From Saccharothrix algeriensis (lineage in GTDB: Bacteria; Actinomycetota; Actinomycetes; Mycobacteriales; Pseudonocardiaceae), in the NCBI RefSeq assembly GCF_016907655.1, contig NZ_JAFBCL010000001.1, positions 3,692,001 to 3,756,000 of the forward strand: a stretch of 64,000 nucleotides of DNA, in the 5' to 3' direction. Below the pieces are notes generated by a model. That model had not been told where the DNA came from and searched no databases. It saw nothing but the letters and a program-made list of their open reading frames with translations. This document shows, one piece after another, positions 51,875 through 61,020 of the stretch (position 1 is its first letter; every line of letters begins with the position of its first letter). Made by a program: the position numbers and the translations under genes.

Positions 51875-52654
51875 GTGAACCCCACGACCGAGCTCGCCGT
51901 TTCCGGGCCGCTCGTCCTGGCCGCAGCCGTGTCCGTGCTCGCGGGCGTGATCTCCTTCGCCTCCCCGTGCGTGGTGCCGCTGGTGCCCGGGTACCTGGCC
52001 TACCTCGCCGGCCTGGTGGGGGCGGAGGCGCCGGCCGTCGAGGACGGCGAGGACCGCAAGACCGGCCGGTGGCGGGTGGCCGGCGCGGCGCTGCTGTTCG
52101 TGCTCGGGTTCACGATCGTGTTCGCCCTGACGTCGTTCGTCGTCCTGGGGCTGAGCACGGCCCTCTACCTCGACGCCGACGTGTTCCAGCGCATCGGCGG
52201 CGTCGTCACCATCGCGATGGGCCTGGTGTTCGTCGGCCTCGTCCCGGCCCTGCAGAAGGACGTCCGCCTGCACCGCACGCCGCGCGGCGGCCTGATCGGC
52301 GCGCCCCTGCTCGGCGGGGTGTTCGCGCTGGGCTGGACGCCGTGCGTCGGACCGACGCTCGCGGGCGTGCTGGCGCTGGCGCGCAGCACGGAGGTCGGCT
52401 CGGCCACGGCGCGCGGCGCGGTCCTGGTGGTCGCCTACTGCCTCGGCCTCGGGCTGCCGTTCGTGCTGATCGCGCTGGGCGCGCGGTGGGCGGTGCGGAT
52501 GACCGGGTGGCTGCGCTCGCACGTCCGCCAGGTCCAGGTGTTCGGCGGCTCGCTGCTGATCGCGGTGGGCGTCGCGCTGGTCACCGGCCTGTGGGGCGAG
52601 TTCGTGTTCTGGCTGCGCGACGCCGTGGTCAACGACCTGAAACTGCCCCTGTGA
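51875..52654 (+). CDS. ccdA: Cytochrome c biogenesis protein CcdA
   Basis: This polytopic membrane protein moves reducing equivalents from cytoplasmic thioredoxin to the TlpA-like protein outside. The 259-residue product has six predicted helices. The two conserved redox cysteines are in ISFASPCVVPLVPGYLAYL and FALGWTPCVGPTLAGVL. The GTG at 51875 lies close to the first helix; the frame is open upstream without similarity. The stop overlaps the resB ATG by one base. It is separated from its usual partner gene by element B and probably depends on its own promoter. Confidence 0.94.
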   Translation: MNPTTELAVSGPLVLAAAVSVLAGVISFASPCVVPLVPGYLAYLAGLVGAEAPAVEDGEDRKTGRWRVAGAALLFVLGFTIVFALTSFVVLGLSTALYLDADVFQRIGGVVTIAMGLVFVGLVPALQKDVRLHRTPRGGLIGAPLLGGVFALGWTPCVGPTLAGVLALARSTEVGSATARGAVLVVAYCLGLGLPFVLIALGARWAVRMTGWLRSHVRQVQVFGGSLLIAVGVALVTGLWGEFVFWLRDAVVNDLKLPL

Positions 52655-54192
52655 TGCGCTCGCCCACCGCTTTCCTGCGCAACACGTGGCGCGGGCTCAC
52701 CGCCATGCGCACGGCGCTGACCCTGCTGTTCCTGCTCGCCCTGGGCGCGATGCCCGGCGCGCTGCTGCCGCAGCGGTCGCTGAACTCGCAGAAGGTCGCC
52801 GAGTACATCACCGAGAACGGCTGGTGGGGCCGGCTCCTCGACGACCTCCAGTTCTTCGACGTCTACGCCAGCTACTGGTTCTCCGCGGTCTACGTGCTGC
52901 TGTTCGTGTCGCTGATCGGCTGCCTGCTGCCGCGCACGTGGGAGTACTACAAGCAGATGCGGGCCAAGCCCGTGCTCACCCCGCGCAACCTCGGCCGGCT
53001 GCCGCACCACGCGTCGGCGGACCTCGCCCTCGCGCCGGAGGCCGTCGTGGCGCGGGCGCGGCAGCGGCTGCGGGGCTGGCGGCTGGTCGAGCGCGCGGAG
53101 GAGGGCGGCGCGCGCACCGTCAGCGCGGAGCGCGGCTTCCTGCGCGAGACCGGCAACCTGGTGTTCCACTTCTCCCTGCTGGGCCTGCTGGTCGCCTTCG
53201 CGCTGGGCAAGATGTTCGGCTACGAGGGCCAGGTCATCGTGCAGGCCAACGGCGGCCAGTTCTGCAACTCCGGCGTGTTCAACTACGACTCGTTCCGGCC
53301 CGGCCTGCGGGTCGACGGCACGGACCTCAACCAGTTCTGCGTGCGGGTGAACGACTTCGACGCCACCTACCTGCACAACGGGCAGGCGCAGACGTTCCAC
53401 GCCGACATCGACTTCCAGTCCGGCGCGGACCTCGTCAGCGGCACGTGGCAGCCGTACCCGCTGCGGGTCAACAGCCCGCTGCGCACCGCGGGCGACCGCC
53501 TCTACCTGCTGGGCCACGGCTACACGCCGCTGTTCACCGTGACCTTCCCCAACGGCGCCACGCGCACCGGCGCGACCCAGTGGCGGCCGGTGAACGAGGT
53601 GACGCTGGCCTCGGAGGGCGCCACCAAGTTCGACCCGCCCGGCGTGACCGACACCGAGCAGCGCCGCACGCGCCAGCTCGCCATCACCGGCCTGCTCGCG
53701 CCCACCGCCGGGTTCCGGGGCGAGCTGCTGGACTCGGTGTTCCCCGAGGCGCGCGACCCGGCGGTGGCCGTCGACGTCTACCGGGGCGACCTCGGCACCG
53801 ACTCCGGGCGCGGGCAGTCGATCTTCTCCATCGACGAGGAGATGGTCTCCGAGGGCAAGCTCGTGAAGGTCGCCCGGCAGAACCTGCGGCAGGGCGAGTC
53901 CGTCACGCTGGACGACGGCACGGTCGTCCGCTTCGACGGCGTGCAGGACTGGGTGTCGCTCCAGGTGTCCCACGACCCGACGCAGACCTGGGTGCTGGCG
54001 TTCTCGGTGCTGGTCATCCTCGGCCTGGGCGTGTCGCTCACGATCAAGCGCCGCCGGGTGTGGGTGCGGGCGACGCCGCAGGAGGACGGGCGTACGGTTG
54101 TCGAGGTCGGTGGCCTGGCGCGCACCGACCAGGCCGGGTACGGCGAGGAGTTCACCGCCCTGTCCCGGGACCTGCTCAAGGAGGAGGGCTGA
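52654..54192 (+). CDS. resB: Cytochrome c biogenesis protein ResB (Ccs1)
   Basis: ResB is one half of the System II haem transporter and cytochrome c synthetase. The 512-residue protein has three N-terminal helices (MRTALTLLFLLALGAMPGAL, YWFSAVYVLLFVSLIGCLL, LVFHFSLLGLLVAFALGKMF). A large extracytoplasmic domain follows, then a last helix (WVLAFSVLVILGLGVSLTI). Family segments include LPQRSLN, ETGNLVFHFSLLG, and GATQWRPVNEVTLASEG near the centre. It overlaps ccdA by one base and ccsB by one base, forming the ccdA-resB-ccsB operon. Confidence 0.93.
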   Translation: MRSPTAFLRNTWRGLTAMRTALTLLFLLALGAMPGALLPQRSLNSQKVAEYITENGWWGRLLDDLQFFDVYASYWFSAVYVLLFVSLIGCLLPRTWEYYKQMRAKPVLTPRNLGRLPHHASADLALAPEAVVARARQRLRGWRLVERAEEGGARTVSAERGFLRETGNLVFHFSLLGLLVAFALGKMFGYEGQVIVQANGGQFCNSGVFNYDSFRPGLRVDGTDLNQFCVRVNDFDATYLHNGQAQTFHADIDFQSGADLVSGTWQPYPLRVNSPLRTAGDRLYLLGHGYTPLFTVTFPNGATRTGATQWRPVNEVTLASEGATKFDPPGVTDTEQRRTRQLAITGLLAPTAGFRGELLDSVFPEARDPAVAVDVYRGDLGTDSGRGQSIFSIDEEMVSEGKLVKVARQNLRQGESVTLDDGTVVRFDGVQDWVSLQVSHDPTQTWVLAFSVLVILGLGVSLTIKRRRVWVRATPQEDGRTVVEVGGLARTDQAGYGEEFTALSRDLLKEEG

Positions 54193-55139
54193 TGCCGGTC
54201 AACGAGACGCTGGCGACCTACAGCGACTGGACCTACGGCGCGGCCGTGGCCGTGTACGTGATCGCCGCGGTGCTTTACCTGTGCGAGCAGGCTTTCGCCA
54301 GGAACCGGCCCAGGGAGCGGGACCTCGTCGCGGCCGGCACGCAGGTCGCGGGCACCGCCGAGGACGGCACGTGGACGCCCGGCCTGGTGGTGCGCGAGCG
54401 GCCGTCGCGGGCGGAGCGGCTGGGCCGCATGGGCGTAGCGGTCACGCTGCTCGGCGCGCTGCTGCACGGCGCCTCCCTCGTGCTGCGCGGTGTCGCCACC
54501 GAGCGCGCGCCGTGGGGCAACATGTACGAGTACACGTCGCTGCTGACGTTCGCCGCCGTGGTCGGCTGGCTGGTGCTGATGCGCCTGTTCCCGGTGCGCC
54601 GGCTCGGCGGGTTCGTGCTGGTGCCGATCGGCATCCTGATGTTCCTCGGCGGCACCGCCCTGTACGCCGAGGCCGCGCCCGTGCAGCCGGCCCTCCAGTC
54701 GTACTGGCTCGTGGTGCACGTGTCGGTGATCTCGGTGTCCAGCGGCCTGTTCCTGCTGCCGGGCGTGGCCAGCGTGCTGTACCTGCTGAAGTCCTCGGGC
54801 CGCGCGCGGTTCGCGAAGCTGCCCGACTCCGAGGTGCTGGACCGCCTGGCCTACCGCAGCACGGTGTTCGCGTTCCCGCTGTTCACGCTGGGCATCATCT
54901 GCGGCGCGATCTGGGCCGAGGCGGCGTGGGGCCGGTTCTGGGGCTGGGACCCGAAGGAGACGGTGTCCTTCGTGGCGTGGGTGGTCTACGCGGCCTACCT
55001 ACACGCGCGGGCGACCGCCGGGTGGCGCGGGCGCCCGGCCGCCTGGATCAACTCGCTGGGCTTCGCGCTCACCGTGTTCAACCTGTTCTTCATCAACCTG
55101 GTCACGACCGGATTGCACTCCTACGCAGGTGTCGGTTAG
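54192..55139 (+). CDS. ccsB: Cytochrome c biogenesis protein CcsB (CcsA family)
   Basis: This haem-handling partner of ResB has 315 residues and about eight helices. The WWD-type haem-binding segment is AWGRFWGWDPKETVSFVAW. The conserved outer histidines are seen in VVHVSVISVSS and TGLHSYAGVG. The first helix is preceded by a short N-terminus and followed by a charged 60-residue loop (RERDLVAAGTQVAG). It presents reduced haem to apocytochrome on the outer face. The overlap with resB (TGATG) shows coupled translation. Confidence 0.94.
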   Translation: MPVNETLATYSDWTYGAAVAVYVIAAVLYLCEQAFARNRPRERDLVAAGTQVAGTAEDGTWTPGLVVRERPSRAERLGRMGVAVTLLGALLHGASLVLRGVATERAPWGNMYEYTSLLTFAAVVGWLVLMRLFPVRRLGGFVLVPIGILMFLGGTALYAEAAPVQPALQSYWLVVHVSVISVSSGLFLLPGVASVLYLLKSSGRARFAKLPDSEVLDRLAYRSTVFAFPLFTLGIICGAIWAEAAWGRFWGWDPKETVSFVAWVVYAAYLHARATAGWRGRPAAWINSLGFALTVFNLFFINLVTTGLHSYAGVG

Positions 55140-55239
55140 ACCTCGAACCCAGTGTCGTGGAACCGCTGCCGGCCGACTACCGTCGCAATCGCGAGGTCGG
55201 GGAGGGCTCGATCCGCTTTGCTCAGGGAGGACCCCAGCG

Positions 55240-56769
55240 GTGACCGGTCGCTACGAGAGTCCTGAGTCGTCGTGGCAGCCGCCGGCGGGCGCGGAGGGGC
55301 AGCAGCCCGACCCGGACCAGTCGGGCGGCAACCCGGTGGAGCCGGCGTCGGGCGCCCACTACGTCGAACCCGCGACGGCCTACATCGAGCCGGCGGCGCC
55401 CGGTCCGACGTCGGGACCGGTGACCGGACCGCCCAGCGGCGGCTTCCCCGCGCAGGGCACGCCGTCCGGGCCGTACCCGACCGCGCACCAGTCCGGCCCC
55501 CACCAGGTGGGCGGTCAGTCGGGGCAGTACCAGGTGGGCAACCAGTCCGGCGCCTACCAGGTCGGGAACCAGTCGGGCGCCTACCAGGTCGGCAGCCAGT
55601 CCGGCGCTTACCAGGTGGGCGGTCAGTCGGGCGCCTACCAGGTGGGCGGCCAGTCCGGCGCCTACCAGGTGGGCAACCAGTCGGGTCCGTACCCGGTCGG
55701 CCCCGGCCAGTCCGGGCCGTACCAGGTCGCGGGGCAGTCGGGGCCGCACCGGTTCGACCCGAACCGGCAGCAGTTCCAGGGCCCGTTCCCGAACAACTTC
55801 CCGCAGAGCGTCCAGCCGCCGCAGGCCCAGCAGTCCCAGCAGGCCACCGCGCACGAGGTGTCCTCTCAGCAGCTGATCAAGCGGGCCAAGCGCCCGCCGC
55901 AGTCCGGCTGGCGCAAGACGCTCCACGCCATGACCGGCGGCCTGGTCAACCTGGGCGAGAGCCCGGCGGACGTGCGGCGGCGGGAGCTGATCGGCCGGAT
56001 CAACCAGCCGCTGCGCGGGTGCTACAAGATCGCGATGCTCAGCCTCAAGGGCGGCGTCGGCAAGACCACGACGACCACCACGCTGGGCTCCACGTTCTCG
56101 TCGCTGCGCGGTGACCGGGTCATCGCGGTGGACGCCAACCCCGACCGCGGCACGCTGGCGCTGAAGGTGCCGCGCGAGACCACGGCGACGGTGCGGCACC
56201 TGCTGCGCGACGCGTCGCGGATCACCAAGTACAGCGACGTCCGCGCGTACACGTCGCAGTCGCCCAGCCGGCTGGAGATCCTGGCCTCCGAGCAGGACCC
56301 GGCGGTCTCCGAGGCGTTCAGCGACCAGGACTACCTGCGCACGGTGTCGCTGCTGGAGCTGTTCTACAACATCGTGCTGACCGACTGCGGCACCGGCCTG
56401 ATGCACTCGGCCATGAAGGGCGTGCTCGACCAGGCCGACTCGCTGGTGCTGGTGTCCTCCGGCTCGGTGGACGGCGCGCAGACCTCGGCCGCCACGCTGG
56501 ACTGGCTGGAGGCGCACGGCTACCGCGACCTGGTGGCCAAGTCGGTCGCGGTGATCAACTCGGTGCGGCCCGGCTCGGGCAAGGTCGACCTGGACAAGCT
56601 GGCCGCGCACTTCGCCCAGCGGTGCCGGGCGGTCGTGCGCATCCCGTTCGACGCGCACCTGGAGGAGGGCGCCGAGATCGAGCTGGACAAGCTCGGCCCG
56701 GAGACCCGGCTCGCGCTGCTGGAGCTGGCGGCGACGGTGGCGGACGACTTCCCCAACAAGGTCAGCTGA
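55240..56769 (+). CDS. MinD/ParA-like P-loop ATPase with repetitive N-terminal arm
   Basis: The 509-residue protein has an N-terminal arm of about 230 residues rich in Gly, Gln and Pro. It contains around eight tandem nonapeptides of the type SGAYQVGNQ. A SIMIBI ATPase domain follows: deviant Walker A LKGGVGKTTTTTTLG, VIAVDANPDRGTLALK, LTDCGTGLMHSAMKG and VINSVRPGSGK. The layout resembles Rv0530 and the ESX-associated EspI/MinD-like proteins. A membrane or secretion-linked regulatory role is possible but unproven. No ESX genes are in view. The GTG at 55240 is preceded by AGGGAGGACC. Confidence 0.85.
   Translation: MTGRYESPESSWQPPAGAEGQQPDPDQSGGNPVEPASGAHYVEPATAYIEPAAPGPTSGPVTGPPSGGFPAQGTPSGPYPTAHQSGPHQVGGQSGQYQVGNQSGAYQVGNQSGAYQVGSQSGAYQVGGQSGAYQVGGQSGAYQVGNQSGPYPVGPGQSGPYQVAGQSGPHRFDPNRQQFQGPFPNNFPQSVQPPQAQQSQQATAHEVSSQQLIKRAKRPPQSGWRKTLHAMTGGLVNLGESPADVRRRELIGRINQPLRGCYKIAMLSLKGGVGKTTTTTTLGSTFSSLRGDRVIAVDANPDRGTLALKVPRETTATVRHLLRDASRITKYSDVRAYTSQSPSRLEILASEQDPAVSEAFSDQDYLRTVSLLELFYNIVLTDCGTGLMHSAMKGVLDQADSLVLVSSGSVDGAQTSAATLDWLEAHGYRDLVAKSVAVINSVRPGSGKVDLDKLAAHFAQRCRAVVRIPFDAHLEEGAEIELDKLGPETRLALLELAATVADDFPNKVS
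55490..55760 (+). repeat. 27-bp tandem repeats encoding nonapeptides
   Basis: Units such as CAGTCGGGCGCCTACCAGGT recur every 27 bp inside the MinD-like gene and encode SGAYQVG[NSG]Q. Synonymous differences between units are few, pointing to recent slippage or homogenisation. Confidence 0.8.
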
Positions 56770-56811
56770 CCCGCGGGGCGCCCGGGGCCCCGGTCGAGGC
56801 CCCGGCGCGCG

Positions 56812-56985
56812 TCACTCCTCTTCCGGGCGCTTCTTGCTCTGCTCACCCAGCTTGCGCAGGAACTCCGGGTCGTCGTCCGGTGCGACGACGCGGCGGCTGG
56901 GTGCGTCGACCCGGTCCGGCCCGAACGCGCGCCACAGCAGCACCGCGATGGTGAGCGCACCGATCAGCGCGAGCACGTAGAGCAT
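56812..56985 (-). CDS. Small single-helix membrane protein
   Basis: The 57-residue protein starts at ATG 56983-56985, which follows the excellent ribosome-binding site AAAGGAGGTG. A longer start at 57006 is less likely. One N-terminal transmembrane helix (MLYVLALIGALTIAVLLW) leads to a charged cytoplasmic tail, PDRVDAPSRRVVAPDDDPEF, ending RKLGEQSKKRPEEE. Homologous short proteins sit next to bldC in related genera as I recall. No function is known. It is downstream of bldC on the same strand, with a gap of about 50 bp. Confidence 0.75.
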   Translation of the reverse strand: MLYVLALIGALTIAVLLWRAFGPDRVDAPSRRVVAPDDDPEFLRKLGEQSKKRPEEE

Positions 56986-57037
56986 GGACGCCACCTCCTT
57001 TGCCACGAGATTACCCGTGCCCCGGAGGTGAACGGGG

Positions 57038-57256
57038 TCATCGCCGCACCGGTTCGGTCGCTTCCGTGGTCAACTGGGAGAGCAGGGCCTGCACCTCGGA
57101 CTCCCGGAACCTGCGGTGGCCGCCGGGCGTGCGGATCGAGCCGATGCGGCCCGCGGTGGCCCAGCGGGTCACCGTCTTCGGGTCCACGCGGAAGAGGTTG
57201 GCCACCTCGCCCGGTGTGAGCAGCCGTTCCCCCTGGTGTCCCTGCGTCACGGTCAC
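57038..57256 (-). CDS. bldC: Developmental regulator BldC (MerR-like HTH)
   Basis: This 72-residue DNA-binding protein matches Streptomyces BldC closely: LLTPGEVANLFRVDPKTVTR (helix-turn-helix) then WATAGRIGSIRTPGGHRRFR (wing) and ESEVQALL. In Streptomyces, BldC binds direct repeats cooperatively as asymmetric filaments and holds back entry into development. Its presence supports a differentiating actinomycete. It is divergent from the Lrp-type gene, with a shared 150-bp promoter region, and upstream of the small membrane protein gene. Confidence 0.93.
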   Translation of the reverse strand: MTVTQGHQGERLLTPGEVANLFRVDPKTVTRWATAGRIGSIRTPGGHRRFRESEVQALLSQLTTEATEPVRR

Positions 57257-57406
57257 GGTCTTCCTCCCCGGTGCCGAACAGACCTACCGGACGCATCGTG
57301 GCATCCCGACCTTCGGGTACTCGAACGCTTGGGTGATGGTAAAGAGGTAGTAAGGGACGAAGCGCGCGGTTCGGACATCGGCCCGGGTGGCCCTAGGCTA
57401 GGCCCG

Positions 57407-57874
57407 GTGGACGCACTCGATCGCCAGATCATCGCCGCCCTCCGGGTGAACGGCCGAGCCACCTACGCCGACCTGGGTCGCAAGGTCGGCCTGTCGGCCT
57501 CCGCCGTCCACGAGCGGGTCGGCAAGCTGGAGGCGACCGGGGTCATCGTCGGCTACCACGCCGCGGTCGACCCGAGCGCGGTCGGCCTGGGCGTGACGGC
57601 GCTGGTCAGCATCCACCCCACGGACACCGCGGACGACGACGAGGTGGCCCTGTCGCTGGGCGAGCTGATCGAGGTCGAGTCCTGCTACCGGGTGGCGGGC
57701 GACGAGTCGTTCATCGTCAAGGTCCGGGTGGCGACCGTGGACGACCTGGAGCGGGCGCTCGGCCGGCTGCGGCGCATCAGCGGCGTCGCCCGCACCCGGA
57801 CCACCGTGGTGCTGTCCACCCGCTTCGAGGGCCGCCCCAACACCGCGGCGGGCGCCCCGGAGGGCAGCGCGTAA
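57407..57874 (+). CDS. Lrp/AsnC-family transcriptional regulator
   Basis: The 155-residue protein has an N-terminal winged helix (LDRQIIAALRVNGRATYADLG, RKVGLSASAVHERVGKLEATGVI). The RAM ligand-binding domain follows (YHAAVDPSAVGLGVTALVSI, ESCYRVAGDESFIVKVRVATVDDLERAL, TRTTVVLSTRFEGRP). Such regulators usually respond to amino acids. The effector and targets are unknown. The GTG at 57407 places the HTH at the N-terminus. A DUF4229 gene follows 11 bp later. Confidence 0.92.
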   Translation: MDALDRQIIAALRVNGRATYADLGRKVGLSASAVHERVGKLEATGVIVGYHAAVDPSAVGLGVTALVSIHPTDTADDDEVALSLGELIEVESCYRVAGDESFIVKVRVATVDDLERALGRLRRISGVARTRTTVVLSTRFEGRPNTAAGAPEGSA

Positions 57875-57885
57875 CCTGGGTAACC

Positions 57886-58143
57886 GTGCACCTGGGTCGT
57901 GATGTGGCGCTGTACGTGGGCGCGCGGTTGGGCATGGTCGCCGTGGTGACCGCGGTGCTCGTGCTGGTCAACGTGCCGTTGCTGGTCGCCCTGGCGGTCG
58001 GGGTCGTGGTCGCCCTGCCGATCTCGCTGTTCGTGTTCCGCGGGCTGCGGACGCGGGTGGCGCGGGGGCTGGACGAGCACCAGGCCGCGCGGCGGGCCGA
58101 GCGGGAGAAGCTGCGCGCCCAGCTGCGCGGCGACGCCGGCTAG
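57886..58143 (+). CDS. DUF4229 membrane protein
   Basis: The 85-residue protein has two transmembrane helices (LGMVAVVTAVLVLVNVPLLVAL and AVGVVVALPISLFVF) and a basic coiled-coil tail (LDEHQAARRAEREKLRAQL). This is the usual DUF4229 layout, found widely next to an Lrp-type regulator or the menaquinone genes in actinobacteria. The function is unknown. The start GTG at 57886 lies 11 bp after the Lrp stop. The stop overlaps the end of the convergent membrane protein gene by 4 bp. Confidence 0.85.
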   Translation: MHLGRDVALYVGARLGMVAVVTAVLVLVNVPLLVALAVGVVVALPISLFVFRGLRTRVARGLDEHQAARRAEREKLRAQLRGDAG

Positions 58144-58433
58144 ACGAGCAGGACCATCCCGCCGGTGAGGTTCGCCAGGAGCAGGACGGCGAGCACGGCG
58201 AGCAGGCGCCTGCTCTCGCGCAGGCGCAGGGCGACCGCGAGCACGGCGACGGGCGTCACGAGCGGCCTCGTCCGGGCCACCCGCAGCGCGCCGAGCGCGA
58301 CGCCCAGCGGCGACAGCCCCAGTTCCCGCGCGCCCAGCACGTCGGCGCGCCACTGCTCCAGGTAGCGGGTGCGGTCGTCGGGCTGCAGGAACGCGGTGGC
58401 GCAGCCGACGAGGAACCAGGCCAGGCGGGTCAT
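58140..58433 (-). CDS. Small membrane protein paired with the PadR regulator
   Basis: The 97-residue product starts at ATG 58431-58433, overlapping the stop of the PadR gene by 4 bp. It has a first helix (LAWFLVGCATAF), a conserved-looking YLEQWRADVLGARELGLSP, and C-terminal hydrophobic helices. The element RYLEQWRADV is often seen in membrane proteins encoded beside PadR genes. The pair probably works as regulator and target. No activity can be assigned. Confidence 0.75.
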   Translation of the reverse strand: MTRLAWFLVGCATAFLQPDDRTRYLEQWRADVLGARELGLSPLGVALGALRVARTRPLVTPVAVLAVALRLRESRRLLAVLAVLLLANLTGGMVLLV

Positions 58434-58750
58434 CGGCCGGCCTCCGCGCCCAGGGCGGGCCGCGCGGCGCGGGCGGTCCCGGCGCGCCGCGCGCACACCT
58501 TGACCGCCTCGCGGGCGCCGTCGGCGGTGAGCACGTACAGCCGGCGCCGCGGGCCCCGCCGGTCGGTGTCGTCCTCCCAGCTCGACGTGACCCAGCCGGC
58601 GCGCTCCAGGCGGTCCAGCACGGGGTAGACGCTGCCGGACGGGCGCCCGGTCAGCTTGACGATCTCCAGGCCCCAGCGGGGGTGGTCGCCGTCGAGCAGC
58701 GCTCCCAGCACGTCCGCGGTGGCCTTGCCGATCCGCTCCAGTGGTTCCAC
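58430..58750 (-). CDS. PadR-family transcriptional regulator
   Basis: The 106-residue winged-helix protein reads IGKATADVLGALLDGDHPRW, GLEIVKLTGRPSGSVYPVLD and RLERAGWVTSSWEDDTDRRG. PRRRLYVLTADGA follows, which is the PadR wing. The C-terminal dimerisation helix is short, giving a subfamily 2-like size. The GTG at 58748-58750 starts it. It is cotranscribed with the overlapping membrane protein gene and probably autoregulated through the palindrome just upstream. Confidence 0.9.
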   Translation of the reverse strand: MEPLERIGKATADVLGALLDGDHPRWGLEIVKLTGRPSGSVYPVLDRLERAGWVTSSWEDDTDRRGPRRRLYVLTADGAREAVKVCARRAGTARAARPALGAEAGR

Positions 58751-58759
58751 GGCGCTATC

Positions 58760-58771
58760 CTACCTATGTAG
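58760..58771 (-). promoter_or_regulatory. Candidate PadR operator
   Basis: CTACCTATGTAG (CTAC-N4-GTAG) lies 10 bp ahead of the PadR start. Short AT-rich palindromes of this kind close to the start are typical PadR sites. It stands out in otherwise GC-rich sequence. Confidence 0.5.
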
Positions 58772-58796
58772 AACAAGCGCGTCCACGGGTTCCGGG

Positions 58797-59789
58797 TCAG
58801 AGCCGGAACACCTCGGCGGCCTCGGCCGCCAGGCGCTCCACGACGTCGGCCAGCTCCAGGTCGGACAGCCAGTGCCCCGGGATCTCCCCGGCGCCGTCCC
58901 GCGCGCCCAGCAGGTTCCCGCACAGCGCGCCCGTCGAGTCGCTGTCCCCGGAGTGGTTCACCGCCAGCAGCAGCCCGTCCGCCAGGCTCCGCGCCGCCAG
59001 GGCCGTGAGCACCGCGATCGCGAGCGCCTCCTCGCCCACCCAGCCCCCGCCGAGCGCCGTCTCGATCACCTCGGGGGTGGGGCGGACGCCGCGCGTGCCC
59101 ATCTCGACGGCCAGGTCGAGCAGCACGAGCTGCTCCTCGTGCCCCTCCCACCGCTGGAGCTCGTCGCGGGCGACGTCCAGGGCGCCCGCCAGGTCCGCGC
59201 CCGCCAGCAGCTGCTGCACCAGCACGGCCAGCACGCCCGCCGACAGGTAGCCGCTGGGGTGGCCGTGGGTGAGCGCGCCGGTCGCCGCGGCCAGCGCGAA
59301 CACCTCCCGCACGTCGTCGGACCACAGGGCCACCGGCGCGGCGCGCATCACCGCGCCGCAGCCCTTCGAGTCGTTGATCGGCGACTCGACCGTGCCCAGC
59401 GCGCCGGACCGCAGCGCCGCCAGGCACGTGGCGCCCGGCGCGCGCTGCTGGTGCAGGCCGGGCACGTCCAGCAGCCACCCGTCGGGGGCCACCTCCGGCC
59501 CGCCCTGCGTCCGCAGCCAGCGGCGGTAGGCGACGCGCACCTCGTGCACCGGGTCGCTGCCCCGCCGCCGGGCCAGCACCAGGCCCTCCAGGGTGAACAG
59601 CGTCATCTGGGTGTCGTCGGTGATCGCGCCGGGCCTGCCGTACGCGGGGGCGTAGTCGGTGAGGCCCGCCGGGCCGAACCGGCCCCGGATGCGGTCGACG
59701 CGGTCGAACTCGATCGCGCCGCCGAGCGCGTCGCCGACGGCACCCGCGAGCAGGCAGCCGCGCAGGGAACCGCTCACACGTGAGGTCAC
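58797..59789 (-). CDS. ADP-ribosylglycohydrolase family protein
   Basis: The 330-residue protein has the all-helical DraG/ARH fold with dinuclear Mg sites. [18 protein letters not shown] is followed by [15 protein letters not shown] (metal ligands T-D-D). [17 protein letters not shown] comes next, and the second metal motif is [19 protein letters not shown]. It probably removes ADP-ribose from protein or another target. No ADP-ribosyltransferase is seen nearby. It is divergent from the Cds1-like gene, with starts only 23 bp apart. Confidence 0.93.
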   Translation of the reverse strand: MTSRVSGSLRGCLLAGAVGDALGGAIEFDRVDRIRGRFGPAGLTDYAPAYGRPGAITDDTQMTLFTLEGLVLARRRGSDPVHEVRVAYRRWLRTQGGPEVAPDGWLLDVPGLHQQRAPGATCLAALRSGALGTVESPINDSKGCGAVMRAAPVALWSDDVREVFALAAATGALTHGHPSGYLSAGVLAVLVQQLLAGADLAGALDVARDELQRWEGHEEQLVLLDLAVEMGTRGVRPTPEVIETALGGGWVGEEALAIAVLTALAARSLADGLLLAVNHSGDSDSTGALCGNLLGARDGAGEIPGHWLSDLELADVVERLAAEAAEVFRL

Positions 59790-59812
59790 GTCGCAGAACG
59801 TATCGTGCCGGC

Positions 59813-60907
59813 GTGACCTTTTCGGTAGACCGGTGTAGTTCCCGGACCAGGGAGTGGGTGTGCGAGGCGGTCTCGATCATCGAGGCCGACGCCAACCGCA
59901 GCGCCGACACGCACCTGCTGCACTTCCCCCTCCCGCTGGAGTGGGGGATCGACCTCTACCTCAAGGACGAGTCGACCCACCCCACCGGCTCGCTCAAGCA
60001 CCGCCTCGCGCGATCGCTGTTCCTCTACGCCATCTGCAACGGCTGGGTGGTCGGCGGCACGCCCGTGATCGAGGCGTCGTCCGGCTCGACGGCCGTGTCC
60101 GAGGCGTACTTCGCGCGGCTGCTCGGGCTGCCGTTCATCGCGGTCATGCCCCGCTCCACCAGCCCGGAGAAGGTGGCGCTGATCGAGCGGCAGGGCGGCC
60201 AGTGCCACTTCGTGGACGAGCCGGGCGCGATCTACGACGAGTCCAGGCGGCTCGCGGCCGACCTCGGCGGCCACTTCATGGACCAGTTCACCCACGCCGA
60301 GCGGGCCACCGACTGGCGCGGCAACAACAACATCGCCGAGTCGGTGTTCCAGCAGATGTCCCTGGAGGCCGCGCCGGAGCCGGAGTGGGTCGTCGTCGGC
60401 GCGGGCACCGGTGGCACCAGCGCGACGATCGGCCGCTTCATCCACTACCGGAAGCTGCGCTCCCGGCTGGCCGTGGTCGACCCGGAGCACTCGGTGTTCT
60501 TCGACGCGTGGCGCGACGGCGACCCGGGCAAGGCGGGCGGGCGGGGCTCGCGGATCGAGGGCATCGGCCGGCCGCGCGTGGAGCCGTCGTTCGTCGGCCA
60601 GGTCATCGACCGGATGATCAAGGTGCCGGACGCGGCGTCGATCGCGACGATCCGGCACGTCGAGGACGTCCTCGGGCGGCGGGTGGGCGGGTCCACGGGC
60701 ACCAATCTGTGGGGCGCGTTCCAGCTGATCGCGGAGATGCGGGCGTCGCGGTCGCGCGGCAGCGTGGTCACCCTGCTGTGCGACGGGGGAGAGCGGTACG
60801 CGAACACCTACTACGACGACGGGTGGGTGGCCGCGCAGGGCATGGACCTCGCGCCCCACCTGGCGACGCTGACGCGGTTCCGGGCGACCGGGACCTGGTC
60901 GGCGTGA
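59813..60907 (+). CDS. PLP-dependent cysteine synthase-family enzyme (Cds1-like)
   Basis: The 364-residue fold-type II PLP enzyme has [40 protein letters not shown] with the PLP Lys in [24 protein letters not shown] and [16 protein letters not shown]. It closely resembles my recollection of mycobacterial Cds1, an L-cysteine desulfhydrase releasing H2S, pyruvate and ammonia. Cysteine synthase is the alternative. The GTG at 59813 avoids overlap with the divergent gene. It is followed by an uncharacterised gene after a 113-bp gap. Confidence 0.87.
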   Translation: MTFSVDRCSSRTREWVCEAVSIIEADANRSADTHLLHFPLPLEWGIDLYLKDESTHPTGSLKHRLARSLFLYAICNGWVVGGTPVIEASSGSTAVSEAYFARLLGLPFIAVMPRSTSPEKVALIERQGGQCHFVDEPGAIYDESRRLAADLGGHFMDQFTHAERATDWRGNNNIAESVFQQMSLEAAPEPEWVVVGAGTGGTSATIGRFIHYRKLRSRLAVVDPEHSVFFDAWRDGDPGKAGGRGSRIEGIGRPRVEPSFVGQVIDRMIKVPDAASIATIRHVEDVLGRRVGGSTGTNLWGAFQLIAEMRASRSRGSVVTLLCDGGERYANTYYDDGWVAAQGMDLAPHLATLTRFRATGTWSA

Positions 60908-61020
60908 GCCCGGGACCACGGGTCGGGAAGTTCGGTGTGCCGGGGAACGCGGGGCGGGCGCGCCGCGTCGCAGCGTCGACCGGTGTGCCGGGCCGGTCGG
61001 CGGGTCGGAAGGGGAAGGCC

